A DNA stretch of 64,000 nt from Amborella trichopoda (GCF_000471905.2 NW_006496628.1:172384-236383); one strand, 5' to 3'; positions 1 through 43,620 are shown, numbered from the stretch's first letter. The notes: generated by a model from the sequence alone, not told the origin. Numbers and translations are program-made.

Positions 1-567
1 GATAGCTTCTGGATTCTTTTTCCCACAAAGCTTCTTGATTCATTTAGTCCAATTCAAACTAGATTTATCATAAACATGATAAGGATTGATCAATTGATAA
101 TGCGTTTCAGAAAGCTTTTCAAGGGTGTATGTTATTTCAAAAAAGTGTTTTTGTTTTGAAAACATGGGTCCTAAATCAAGGGAAGAAGAAGAAGAAGGAA
201 AACCTACAGAAGTATCAGAAATACTATCATCTGCCATTTTTGAAAATAATTGTATAGTGTTGACTGTGCAAAGATAAAGGTAGGTTAAAGGGTAACTTTC
301 CTTACTGGTTTATAAAGTATGAACTCCACTCCAGGCCTCTTGCCAATTTTAGAGTTTCTGTCATATAAACCACATAAAGTTTTGACAGTGGATTGTCAAC
401 TTCATTTCAAGAAATTAACCTTTAATTCGTATTCTGTTTTCTGATGCGAGAGATCGTAGACCAGCTACATAGACGGAGAGCATACTAATCCGAATACGGA
501 CTATAGATTAACCCAACCAACAGTGTACTAAAATAATCTCAACAGCATGATCCAGGCTCTGATACCA
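1..567 (-). mobile_element. 5' part of a minus-strand LTR retrotransposon, running off the left edge
   Basis: On the minus strand, 556-567 reads TGGTATCAGAGC, the initiator-Met tRNA primer-binding site used by most plant copia elements. About 320 nt downstream a 65-codon ORF (40-237) begins MADDSISDTS, a start resembling copia gag proteins. It is Ser-rich at first and ends at a TGA, after which the same frame stays open to the window edge, so the stop may be a decay mutation. The 5' LTR would lie at coordinates above 567, and I could not delimit it. Which family this is remains uncertain; only the primer site is strong evidence. Confidence 0.5.
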
Positions 568-1080
568 ATATAGATGTGCATAAACAATTTAAACAAACAG
601 ATAGAACAAACAAACAACAGTCATGAAACAAACATGGGGAAAGTGAAGGCAACTGACACCATTCTCTGTTACAATAACTAAATTCAAAGTAGATAAATAA
701 TTAGAAAAAGAGAGAGAGAGAGAGAGAGAGAAAACAAAATTAAAGAGCCTTATAAAATTAAGAACAAAGTGAAAAGCACATGAAATATCCCGAAAAGTAA
801 AAAAAAATGGGGTCCAATATCTCAAAGGAAAATCAAGAATGTGCCCGAAGTACCAAGTCGATTTCAGTACTCAAGACAATCAAGGGACATTAGTTTGACA
901 GGTTATGATTAAGGAACTCTCCAAGTGAACCTAAAAGACCTTGACCATTTGAACTTCAAAGTTAGGTGGTTGAGGAACGAAATTAGAAGTCTGAGGAGAT
1001 CCTAAGCATTTAGGGGCAATATCCCATATTCTTGAGTTAGATGCCTAAAAATAGGTTAAAATTCTACCCAAGGGCATAGA
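568..1080. other. Possible LTR of the left-edge element; GA microsatellite
   Basis: No gene seen. If the primer-binding site at 556-567 is real, part of this stretch is its 5' LTR. A GA run lies at about 711-731. The 78-codon minus-strand ORF here is low-complexity and unconvincing. Confidence 0.3.
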
Positions 1081-1920
1081 TGATTGTCCAGTGTAAACAT
1101 CTGGCCGTGGCCTTGATTGACGACATGAGGCGCGTCATCAAGCCCAGAAAGTGTAACGATGTGATGCAAATCGTCAAACCAGAAAACATCAAAACTATGC
1201 GAACCGCGTCGTTAATCTCATAGATTTGACGATGAATATCGCAACATCAACACTTTCTAGGTCCAGATGAATTCTAAATTTTGGGGTAATTTTTTTTTTG
1301 ACCTTTTGGAATTTCTGGAACAAGTTTGAGCTAGCTTTTTTACTGGATTTGACCAAATATGACCTAATCCTATCACCAATTAAACTTTATCATGGATCTA
1401 AGATGCCTAACCCCAATGGAACTACTACCTAATTGGATCCTATATAAAGCCCCCTAGCCTCTCATAGTTAACCAATTAAAGTCCTTAAAAAATCTTAGAA
1501 AAACCTTAGAAATTAAAAGCTATCCAAGAAAATTATGAGAAAAATACCCAAAAATTCTTACGCTAGCTTAAACTCAAAAGCCAAAGGAAGAAAACCCTAC
1601 GTGAAACCCTAAGCCAATTCTTTACAATTTTAAAAACTATAATTTCAAATTCAAAACCTACATTCCCTAAGTATTTCTTTTCAGCCAAAAGCTCTAGAGT
1701 GGGGAATGAAGACACTTCAACCACCAATCTAATCCTCCAGTCCACGTGCTGAGCTAGAGGGACCATATTCTACATAAGTTTTATTTTCTTTAATTTTGTG
1801 CTTTTCTTTAATTTTGTGCTTACTTTATTCTTTTTATTTTCCTTTATTTCTTTCATTGGTTTATTTTCATGGATATTGCGTGATTTCAATTCGGTTCTGC
1901 CGGCAGTTCGTAGAGAGGGC
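1080..1920 (+). repeat. LTR-like sequence with GACG/CGTC palindrome modules and TATA box
   Basis: The first part (1120-1260) has repeated imperfect palindromes built on GACG...CGTC, spaced tens of bases apart. It is followed by a core-promoter-like CTATATAAAGCC at about 1439 and a transcribed-looking A-rich stretch. That layout resembles an LTR U3-R region. A similar palindrome-module region lies at 42900-43620. No partner LTR or coding region is visible, so it may be a solo LTR. Not assigned to a family. Confidence 0.35.
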
Positions 1921-2048
1921 TTATCTTTCGAGATCAATATCTATCTTTGAACTATAATTTGACTGATCCCCACAATATTTATCGATTATAATTTTGAACA
2001 ATTTGAAGCACAAATTTGTGGAGGTTTTATAAGAGATCTCTTCAGGTT

Positions 2049-2161
2049 TGGCTGTAAACAACTTGGAGATGACCAAGCATGACCTTTCACTATGTCAAAA
2101 AAGCATGTAAACAAGTTGGAGCTGACCGAGCATGAACTTTCACTATGTCAAGAAGCATGGC
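2049..2161. repeat. Tandem duplication, about 55-bp unit, two copies
   Basis: Two adjacent units each contain TAAACAA.TTGGAG.TGACC, then GAGCATGA or AAGCATGA, and CTTTCACTATGTCAA, with a few substitutions between them. It lies in the 3' flank of RECQ4A and is non-coding. Confidence 0.75.
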
Positions 2162-2284
2162 AGAGACAGAAATAATTCTAAATAAATGGTCTTTCAAATT
2201 TGCCCAAACTTCTTTGTATCAGAAAAGTTCCATGTACTTCGTAAGATCATTGTAATTTGTGATGCACATTGTTGCATTGCGTAT

Positions 2285-2400
2285 AGGAATGGCCTCAAGG
2301 CTAGGTGGTCAAGTTGGTGAGATGTCATAATGTGATATCTTGAATTTCATTCCTAATCGGGGACCCCTCCCCCAAAAAACAAAGCTTGCGTTGGTCATAT
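2285..2400 (+). mobile_element. Possible tRNA-derived SINE remnant
   Basis: The stretch resembles a plant SINE head: an A-box-like CTAGGTGGTCAAGTTGGTGA, a decayed B-box-like TTGAATTTCATTCC about 30 nt on, then a C-rich segment. The match to pol III box consensus is loose and no poly(A) tail or target duplication was found. Confidence 0.3.
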
Positions 2401-3882
2401 ACAATCTAAGAATATGAATTAAAAGCGAAACATACCACATCACATTGTTGTGTCAGGGGCTCCTCTAGGTGCCACGCCAAAATACATTTTAGTGTTGTTA
2501 CTGTGACATTTTAGCTAATCACTAAAACTGATGTCAGTTTACAACATATTCAGGTGTAGCTACACTAAAGATCTGCAACCATTTGAGTGATGAAAACTGA
2601 AAATACCAACGTTCTTCCCACTGGCAGAAACACCACATTTCATTTTGAAAAAACATGTATTGACCAAAACACTTGATACAATCGAGCTCTAGAAAAATGG
2701 AAGTCTTCAAATTCTGTTTGCATCAATAATATGAAACAAAAACCGATGCATAAATATTACTTTTGGGATGAAATTCCAAATATGTTGCACTTATATGAGA
2801 TGCCTGATTCATATTTTGTCACTAGCATAGCTCACACTGATTATGCGGTTATAAAAATTTATTCCATCAATGAATTCCAAATACACTCACTGTAAGGATG
2901 ATAAAAGGCATAATCTTGATCACAAAAAGAGCTGTAAAATGGATAAGGAACCATTATCCTCACAGTTTCACCCAAAAAAAGCATGTTTGGATGGTGTAAA
3001 AGTCCTGGATAGCACGACATTTTTTATAAGACCCACATAAATGGATGTTTGGCATAGACAAATATCCAGTTCCAGAATTCTTGTTCTTTCTAGCTCTAGG
3101 GCCAAGACAAGCATGACCAAAAAATTGCAAATAATGTGGAACAGATCTATGGGTGCCACATATGGTTATTACTGCTTATCAGCAAATATTTACAACGATC
3201 AACATACGTTCGACACATGCTGAGTAGATGGTTCCATGCAGCTACTTATAAACCACAAGCAAACACCTAAAAAGTTCAAAAACTTCTACATTGATGCTAG
3301 GAGAATTTGGAATGGCCAACATTATCATGTTTCCTTGGCCTAAACATTTACAACCTGAATATTTTGCAGTAATCAAAACATAGATGTTGAAATGCAGTTC
3401 AAAGGAAATCAGGACTATAGTTCAACTGTGAAACTGAAACTGATCAAATGGATGGAACACTAAAAGGAAGGTGCTGTCATAATAAATAAGATGCCTCTTT
3501 ACAAAATTGCATGTTCCCAGAGAACATTATAAGTTTACATGCCTTTTAGAGCAGATGGTTTAGAAAGGGAAATCATTTAGATTCTAGGTTCATGTCACAG
3601 GAATTGCCGGAGTTTTCAACTGGTTTCCACTCTAGAATTTCAAAACAAAGTGATTCTACGACATTTAGAGCTGCATCTGATAACATTTTGTTCAAATAAG
3701 TCCCAACCCAAGCAGCATTTCCCATCGTAAGAGATATTTTGCTCAGATCAGTATGGGGATGAGATCATAACTAATTTATAATAAGAATCTGATAGCAACA
3801 CCCATCAGTATGGATCAGAAAGACCACAAAAGAGATGGATACATGAACGTAATACTGTACACAATTTTGCTAAAGATTCTGA
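2400..3882. other. 3' flank of RECQ4A
   Basis: No gene seen. It should include the RECQ4A 3' UTR, on the minus strand directly below 3883. No clear AATAAA-type signal could be assigned. The short ORFs at 2968-3223 on both strands overlap one another and look random. Confidence 0.4.
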
Positions 3883-35783
<31,901 letters not shown>

Positions 35784-36199
35784 CAGTCACCATTCTTGAT
35801 AAGCTTTCATTGAAATACTCGTTCCTACATCACGGCGCGCAGCGTGATGCTAAATCAACACAACCGCGACTGCGAAATCAACATGGCATTAGAAATGATG
35901 GGTTTTTCGAGAGAGAGAATGTCAAATCAAAGGTGGAGAAGCATTTGTGGGGTTTGTTTTCTGGTTCTCGGGTGGAGGGGGATTTGGAGGGAGAAAGATT
36001 TTGAAAACGTGGATTGCAGGCAGAGAGAATGCAGAAATGAAATGAGAGAGAGAGAGAATGTGGAGGGAAATGCGGTGAAGTTTTTAGGCTGCAAAATTTA
36101 AGCCGTCGACCGCGTGCGGCGCCAAGCGTAAGCCCTCCACAGACCAAGCCTAGGCCAGCCTTTGGACAAAGGAGCAATCATCATCTCTAGATACAATTT
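35784..36199 (-). promoter_or_regulatory. RECQ4A 5' leader and proximal promoter
   Basis: This is the 416 bp between the RECQ4A start codon and the nearest transposon. On the gene strand it carries a CT run (36044-36057 on the opposite strand reads GA), typical of plant leaders, and a GC-rich patch near 36103-36125. I see no convincing TATA box. Because a foldback element ends at 36200, the native promoter is either very short or includes transposon sequence. Confidence 0.5.
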
Positions 36200-36917
36200 G
36201 GAGAAAATTACATAAAAATTTGTTATATTTTGTGTTATTATCGATATATCAAATAGTTTTTTTTATTATATGTATATTTTTTTATTTTTTTTTAACGTAA
36301 TTTATTTAAAAAGACCATTTTACCCTTTTTGGATGTTGAACATCCGAATTGGTGGGATTTTCGGATGTTCATCATCCAAAAATAGGGCTAAAGTTAAACG
36401 TCAAATTTCTTATTTTCAAATGTTGAACATTCGAAATTAATGATTTTTCAGATGTTGAACATCCGAAAATACCCCGACAGTTTAACGTTAAGTACAATAT
36501 TTTTGGATGTTGAACATTCAAATTTAAGAGATTTTTAGATGTTCAACATCCGAATACAAAAAAGACGAAGGTTTATTTAGCTATCAGGGTATTTTCGGAT
36601 ATTGAACATCCGAAAATCTCTTAAATTTAGATGTTCAACATCCGAAAATGTTATACTTAACGTTAAACTATCGGGGTATTTTTTAATGTTGAACATCCAA
36701 AATCCCTTAATTTCGGATATTCAACATTTGAAAATAAGAAATTTAAAATTTAACTTTCAGCCTATTTTCGGATGTTGAACATCCGAAAAAGGGTAAAATG
36801 GTCTTTTTAAAAAATTTATGTTATAAAAGATAAAAAATGGATATACATGTAATAACAGAAACTATTTGATATATCCATAATAACGCAAAGTATAACGGAT
36901 TTTTATGTAATTTTCCC
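36200..36917. mobile_element. Foldback MITE, 718 bp, Mutator-like TSD, directly upstream of RECQ4A
   Basis: Flanked by TACAATTT at 36192-36199 and 36918-36925; one base further out differs (A versus C), consistent with a 9-bp Mutator-type duplication. The two halves are long inverted repeats: left GAGAAAATTACATAAAAAT, right (rc) GGGAAAATTACATAAAAAT, continuing for over 100 bp on each side through a shared AAAGACCATTTTACCCTTTT block. The centre holds about eleven copies of the near-palindrome GGATGTTGAACATCC or its complement, some mutated. The single strand could form a long hairpin. No coding capacity. Confidence 0.92.
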
Positions 36918-37019
36918 TACAATTTTATGAGCCATAGGACTTATTGTAAAAATACGTCAACTCTTTGTAATTCAATTTTGAGATTGATTTTCGACTTAAT
37001 TTTTCAAGCATATGTAACA

Positions 37020-37540
37020 TCTAACAGGAAAGGTTTCTATGCTTCCCCTACAGCATAGAAGTTCCCTTCCCCTACCATCCAGCTGTCCAATTTTGATAAA
37101 GAGAGCTACACCATTTGATCTTAGATCTGACGTCTCAAAGTATTTTATTTTTAGTTTTCTTACACAAATTGTAAGAATATGAAATTTGGTGCGTGTGATC
37201 TTCTCATTGGGGCATATCTATAAAAAAATATTAAAAATAATTTTTTGATAAAATATCATGACCAAAATGCCCGTTGAAACTTTCAAGGGTATTTTGGTTA
37301 TTTTATTTTATTGAAAATATTTTTTTATATTTTTCACTAGTGCAAGTTTAATAGAGAAATTGATGTCCAAAATTTGGTATCAAAATAGTTTATAGAAGAA
37401 AAAATTAAAAATAAAATGGTGTAGAGACGTGACATTGTGATTGGAGCAATCTTGGCCCTCCATTCAGAATGGACGGTTGGATAAAGGGGACCATATTTAA
37501 CATGGAGAACATCAATGTGTAAAATAGAATAGTTTAGAAT
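37020..37540. mobile_element. Probable foldback element with central inverted repeat
   Basis: The centre (about 37258-37297) reads CCAAAATGCCCGTTGAAA then TTTCAAGGGTATTTTGG, a near-perfect hairpin. The arms pair loosely outward (ATTTTATTTTTAGTTTTCTT versus the complement of AAAAATTAAAAATAAAAT). The layout and several phrases recall the 54900-55320 MITE. Ends and target duplication were not determined. Confidence 0.5.
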
Positions 37541-37726
37541 TTAACAATGATAATTTTTTAAAGAAAATTTTCAACCATTAATTTTGCCTTTTTTAAAGCG
37601 TGTTTGAAACATAGAAATTTGGGGGAGGAAGAAGGAACTTCCCTATAACTATACAACTCCTGTGTTTGATGCAAAGAATTTATGTTTAAAATGAAAGAAC
37701 TTAACATAGGAAATTTGCCCTCAAAG

Positions 37727-37850
37727 ATGACTTCTTCCTTAATCCATATATCAGAAGCCCACATTGGCTTCCGTCCTCAAGCCGCTACCTCCTCCACACC
37801 TCCGCCTCCTTCTCCAGCAGAAGAGACGCCTCCCTCATCTCTCGCAGGTA
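37727..37850 (+). other. Possible first exon of a lost or truncated host gene
   Basis: A GC-richer open segment ends in a good donor-like CTCGCAG|GTACCT and is followed by CT-rich sequence typical of plant leaders. One frame reads as a Ser/Arg-rich, organelle-presequence-like peptide (RYLLHTSASFSSRRDASLIS); another begins at an ATG at 37727 and is Pro-rich. No downstream exon was recognised, and a MITE is inserted at 38066. It may be only a 5' leader fragment. Confidence 0.25.
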
Positions 37851-38065
37851 CCTATAATCTTTCTCTCTCTCTCTCTCCTATTCGATTCTACCGAATCCAT
37901 CTCTCCCTTGCTTTATCGATTCTCCCAAATTGGTTCTGTCTCCACAATAAAACGTTTTTTACACCTTCCCACCACAAAAACTACCCCAATCTTTTTTCAT
38001 TTTCTCGAAGCCTTTTCAAGGTGAGTTTCTCTCTCTCTAAAACCTTAATTTTTCAAAACTCTTTA

Positions 38066-38808
38066 AGGAAAATTAGAAAAAACCCCTCGGGCTACGCTTC
38101 CTATCCAACTTACCCCAACCAAACTTTTTCTCTCACTTTTTTCCCCAAATGAAACTTTCTATGCAAATACCCCTTAAGGGAAAAAGTTCATTTTTTTAGA
38201 CGGAAATGCGCTTCCCGTACACAAAATTCATTTTAGACAAATTTGACGTTAACTTTTGGACCCAAGTAGAGCGCATCATCACATTGTCGGACCGCACAAG
38301 TGTCAGACCACCTTTGCAACTGTTGGACCGCCCTTTGCAACTGCTAGACTGCCCTTGGCAACTGTCGGACCGCCCTTTTCAACTGCCGGATGCCCATTGA
38401 AACTGTTAGACCGCCCTTTGCAACTGTCGAACCACCCTTTTCAATTGTTGGACTACCCTTTTCAATTGCTGAAAAACACTTTACACAATGCCGGAGCCTT
38501 ACTGCTGAACCGCACTTTACATAGTGTTGGAACCTTACTGTCGTACCGAACTTTACACAGTGTTGGAGCACTATTGTCGGACCGCACTTAAACGGTACTA
38601 GAGCCCCCTATTTTTGGGAGATAGAGGAAAGAGAGGCGTGGATAAGGTAAACGTAAGGGATGGTAGTTTAGGCATTTTTTACTTTTTCTTTTGGTTGGGG
38701 GGTTTTTGCATAAAAAGTATATTTTGGGAGAAAAAGTGAGAGAAAAAGTTCGGTTGGGGGTAAGTTGCATAAAAAGTGTAGTATGAGTGGTTTTTCAATA
38801 ATTTTTCC
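38066..38808. mobile_element. Mutator-like MITE, 743 bp, with central minisatellite
   Basis: Flanked by a 9-bp duplication AACTCTTTA (38057-38065 and 38809-38817). The arms are inverted: left has CTTACCCCAACCAAACTTTT and TCTCACTTTTTTCCCC, right has the complements. The core (about 38285-38590) is a degenerate array of about 20-bp units built on GTCGGACCGCCCTTTGCAAC, changing to CGCACTTTACACAGTGTTGG toward the end. A second family member lies at 53742. ORFs over it are repeat artefacts. Confidence 0.9.
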
Positions 38809-38817
38809 AACTCTTTA

Positions 38818-41459
38818 TTTCCTTTTTTATTTACATCCCTCTTACTTCCATATTTGTATCTCTTACCATGCCTTAGCTGTCTAAAATCCCAGTTTCATTC
38901 TCTCTTTCTATCTATGAGATATATCTTTCTCTATCGCCATAACCCTCTAATCATAGTTACAGTGTTGTCCATGGATGTCTGAGAAGCCTCTTACTTTTTG
39001 GTATTGAATATTGCAGTGACTCATTTCTCTAGGTTTAGTTCTATTTTTTATAGATCATGGCTTTTAATCAGTGGTTTAAAAAAAAGATCGGTGCCCCGAA
39101 TTGGGCACTTCAAATACCCATCTAGATCAAGGAATCGGCGATTTGAATCGAGAATCGGCCGAATCGATTGGATTCATTCTTAAAAAGTCCAAAAAAATAT
39201 CTTAAAATTTATTATAAATGTTGGTTTTTAAGAGTCTAATAAGAAATTGGGATACTCCATTAAAAAATTTCATTTTTCTGCATCAATATGTGAACTACTG
39301 TTAACTATTAAATTTACATCACACAAAATGTGAAGCATAGAATTATTGTGGATGAAGTATAAATCTCTAAAAATAATGTTATTTTAGTTTCTAAACGTAA
39401 GGAGTGATGAATTATGTATTTTCATTACTTTGTAAAATAAGTGAATACTGATACGGTTTTTTGTCTGGATGTTTGTATAATTATTAATTATAATATAGTA
39501 TTATAATATTATAAATAATAATAATTTATAATATAAAGTGTAATTAGAATCATATCAAAATATTAAATATTTATTAATTCCTTTAACTCGTCCAAAATTA
39601 TACAACCTAACTAACTATAATATTATATAATGAAATTGAAATTGCTGGTTTGTATTTTATAAATATTGTACTATACAAATAAGAATAAATCTAAAATGTT
39701 TTATAATATCATCTAATTTAAAAACGTTATTTACAACTACAAGAAAAATTATACATTATATAATTTATAATGTAAATAAAGTAATAAATAAAATACAAGA
39801 TTTGGTTATCAATGTATAATTATTCCTTATAATATTATAGCAAATATGATTAAAAAATTATTAAAAAATGCTTCCATATCATATGATTAAAAATAAAAAT
39901 AAAAATAAAAACCCCCCCAATAAATTGTAATGTTATGATATTATAAATTTCAAAAAATTTTATCGAAAAAAATGAAAATAAAGATATCAAAATTTTAAAA
40001 ATAAAAAAATGCCTATCGACAACATTCACAACAGTTACAACAAAATAAAAATACATATGGAAATAAAATCTAATGAAAAACCCATTATACTAATAAATAG
40101 CAAAAACTTTTATAAGACAATTTTTTAATTTAACACTGTAATTATTTCATTTAATTAAAAAAATATGTTGATGAGGCTCATTGAATGTGACACACTAATT
40201 TGAAAACATGATATGCTAAGATTTATAAATTAATTGACACTCTCATTAATATTAGTAAATTAAATGATATGCTCATTAATTTATTTTTTATATTATGATT
40301 AAAAAATAAAACCCTTTATAAATTTTAATATTATGACACTAAAAAAAAATTCTAAAAAATATTTTACTTGGAAATTGGAAAATAAAGATATTAAAATTCA
40401 AAAAATAAAAAAATAGCATGTTCATTTCCCTAAGTTGACCCACTCCGTTTATTGTTGTAAAAAAAAAAAAAGTTGCATGGAGTAGAAAAACAAGCTAGAG
40501 AGAGAAAACTATTTTGTAGCATATTATGTGGTTATAAACCATCAAAATTAGCTGTGTATTAAATACACTCTCCATGTTCACACTCGATATTCTTGAAAAC
40601 TTTGGCAAACCTCCACTTTAATTCAAATCGAGGGGTAAATTTGGTACTTTTGGGCTCAAAATAAGAAGCGTGACTCAACGATTCTCCATGCCTTTCAAGT
40701 TGAAAGAATGCAAAATTATCCCACATCTCACAATGGGAGGATCAAATGGCCATATAAAAGCTATGACCTTTAAAGGGTGATAAACAAGTTGTCGATTTCG
40801 TGGGGAGCTTGACAGAACATTGTTTCAAATGTACTAATTTTTCTGTACTTAGTTTTTTTTTTTTGACTTTTTTTTTTTATATTTTGATGTTGTTTTATTA
40901 GTATGAGTTTTTTAGTTATGACATATTGCTTTGTCCTTTTTTTTTTATTTTGGTGTTTGTTTTTTATTATGATAATTTTCTCATAGATTAAACTTTTTTT
41001 GTTTACCAAATTACATGTGTTTGCTCTTGAGTTGCTTACTTTATATTCAAGTAGCAGTTCATCTCATATTTGGGGTTTTGGGTTTGGACTCCTAACTCGC
41101 CAAACTAAATAAGGACGTGATTTATTTAAGTACATGTTGGAGCTTCTTTTGGGAAATTCTCTCTCTCTAGACCTAATTGATCAAATAACCATTTTAAAGC
41201 ATGAATATTTTCATGCTCTCTTAAATATTTTGACTCTCTTATGTATTAATTAAATATTTTTTTGACACTTATAACTGGATTACTCTTTTGGATAAATTTG
41301 AAGTAGATAAAACAAGGACTAATAGTGGAGATAATCAAGGATTAAGTTATATTTGAAGTAGAAATCTTGAGACTCTCGACTTTGATGGGTTCTCAAATGG
41401 AGATTAAGATGCAAAGTAATGTTATGTGGATTTTAATTGACAACCATGATATGGAAATA
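38818..41459. other. AT-rich intergenic DNA
   Basis: No gene seen. From about 39460 to 40430 the sequence is extremely AT-rich with many TTATAATATTATAA-type words; T-runs dominate 40850-40960. The short ORFs are Lys/Asn/Ile/Phe-rich by composition. Confidence 0.5.
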
Positions 41460-41479
41460 TGAGAAATATATTCTACATT

Positions 41480-41755
41480 CCAACAGGTAATCAAACACAG
41501 ATTCCTAAAACTTTCTAATATTCCAACAGGTTGTCAGTTCCAACAGGTAATCAAACACAGATTCCTAAAACTTTCTAATATTCCAACAGGTTGTCAAACA
41601 CATGTATCTAGAATCTCTTTAACATTTCAGTAGGTTATCAACACAGGCACCCAGAACTTCCTTATGGAGATTTTCTTTCTTTTCAGTAAAGAAAAACTTC
41701 CAACTTCCACATAATATTTACCTTTCAGTTATCAAACAAGCCCTTAAGATCCCCA
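41480..41755. repeat. Tandem AACAGGT/ATCAAACACA repeats and MITE end
   Basis: A 54-bp unit containing TTCCAACAGGTAATCAAACA and AGATTCCTAAAACTTTCTAA is repeated exactly (from about 41482 and 41536), then continues as weaker CAGGTTATCAACACAGGCAC-like units to 41660. The right end, ATCAAACAAGCCCTTAAG, resembles the terminus at 47610-47640, so it belongs to the same element family. Confidence 0.75.
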
Positions 41756-42480
41756 AAACATGGATGTGAAGTTCCTCGTTGGGGCACAAATATAGATATG
41801 CATCCCCCGATACATAAACCACTTCACCATCATACAAACGTGGGTCACTCATACAAGTATAAACAAAGGCCATAGTTTACTATATTACTCTATACATTTA
41901 GATATTCAAGGGTGAGGTGTACTCACTTCACTCATTTGAAGTTGTCTTGCTAAAGAGATAGCAAGTCATGAGAGATAGCCAATTCAATGAATGCGGCACA
42001 AGTAGTGTATGTTGCACCAAAAGAAGGGGCCGGGTTGTTTTGGCTTTCTTGATCTCATTATCTAGTTGTTTTGGGTTTCTTGATGGCATTGTTGATCATC
42101 CACACATACCACTTAGCCTGCTTGCATAAGGCTAAGGGACTTGATAGTATGCAGTACCGATCTTTTGTAAAAATGAAAATTTATCAAAATAAACATAAGA
42201 GATCAACTGTTTAACATTCTAGCTATATTTTTATTTACAACGTGAAGTCAAGAGATTTTCAAATATGATATACCCTGATCGATCACTATAAAACTAGTTA
42301 ATTAAATATTTGATAGAGATGTTGTGGGAACAATCAAATTATGCTTTAAATACTAATTAACCTCAAAAGGCCAAATTCCCTTTAAATTGTTGGAAATACC
42401 AGCATGATCTTTTCGCAAAAATAAAGAAAATCACTGCAAATTAAATCTACGTAAAATGATTAAAATAACTAAAACTTAAA
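41756..42480. other. Intergenic DNA without recognised features
   Basis: No gene or repeat structure recognised. Confidence 0.35.
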
Positions 42481-43620
42481 TAAGAAAAGGAAAGAAAGCT
42501 TACTTGCTCAGGCCGGTTGGCATGCGATGCCCAAAGTACGTGGTGTCACCCATATTACGATCGCAAATGATTTACACCTTTTGCCTTCTCCTCTTTTGAG
42601 TTTTGAATGAATAGGTTTTTAAAATTTGTTATAACATCTAACTATCAATGATTAAAGAAAAAGATTTAAAGAAAACTAGGGTTGTGTAGCCTAGATGTAG
42701 AGCACGGTTGCTAAGATCTAAGTTTTTAGAGGTTTAAGGATCTAAGGATAGGGTCTTTAGATCACTTGAGTTAGGGTTTTATTCTCTGGATTTGGGATTT
42801 ATAAACTCAAGGTTTTAGGTCTAAGGGATGAGGCACCTTAATTCTAGGATTTTCTAAAGATTAGATTAGGTCTCTAGATATCAGGTTCTAAATCCGTTCC
42901 ATAATAATTAGAAATATAACACTTATATAGACTTCAAACGTCAGTTCTAAATCGATTGGGGATCATTTCTCTGGATACTTCTTGAAATTTTGAGTTGACT
43001 GGTGAAATAGGTTTAGACGCCATGGTATGCGGCATTTTGGCAAAACTGAATCAAACGCCACATATTGTGGCGTCTAAGGTTCTTGGATTTGAATCAGCTG
43101 AATTTTCGGGTTCTTAGGCCTGGGCGCTACGTTATATGGTGCTTAGGGGTTTCTGGTCCATACTGCACAAACCGTGACGTCAAGGGTTCTTAGGTATATG
43201 AGAGCTGATTTTTCGAGGTCTTGAGATTAGACGTCATGGACCATGGCATTTAGGGCTTTTTGGTCTAGACATACGTTCAAAATTTCGGGAATTTTCGTTC
43301 CTTTTGACTATTATCTTAATTTTATCCTTTCTTGATTGGATTTATCTCGAAATCCCATATCCTTAGTCGGTTTCTTAGTTCTAAGGCTTGGGATAAGTTT
43401 CTAGATGGTCTCCTAGATTTTTAGGACTCCTAAAAGATATCCTAGGATTTCTAGAAGGGCGGGACCATGGTCTAATTAAACTATCGACCATAGAAAAGAT
43501 AACCTATGGTGTATTTCGATAGGATAGTCCTTAAAAGTTTGCTAGGCATTTCTAAGGTATTTTTAAGGAAAAATAGGAAAGATAGCCAAATTCAAAATGG
43601 CATGTTTATAGTTGCCCCTT
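42480..43620. repeat. LTR-like region with palindromic ACGCCA...TGGCGT modules
   Basis: Between 43010 and 43260 four or five imperfect palindromes recur at roughly 60-90-bp intervals. The best is ACGCCACATATTGTGGCGT; others are GCGCTACGTTATATGGTGC and GACGTCATGGACCATGGCAT. Each is followed by a TTCTTGG/TTTCTGG-like phrase. The style matches 1120-1260. No coding region or partner is visible. Confidence 0.4.

Noticed and set aside
35878..36177. 99-codon minus-strand ORF upstream of RECQ4A
   Set aside because: Lies in the leader/promoter of RECQ4A; Ser/Pro/Leu-rich from CT-rich DNA.
36330..36790. CRISPR-like array of short palindromes
   Set aside because: Spacing is irregular and symmetric about the element centre; it is a foldback transposon.
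37682..38152. 156-codon plus-strand ORF
   Set aside because: Runs through CT-rich leader-like sequence and into a MITE; only the first part may be exon-like.
38256..38591. 111-codon ORF rich in repeated Leu/Asp/Pro
   Set aside because: Translation of the MITE minisatellite.
38288..38600. CRISPR-like spaced repeats
   Set aside because: Units are contiguous and degenerate without unique spacers, in a plant MITE.
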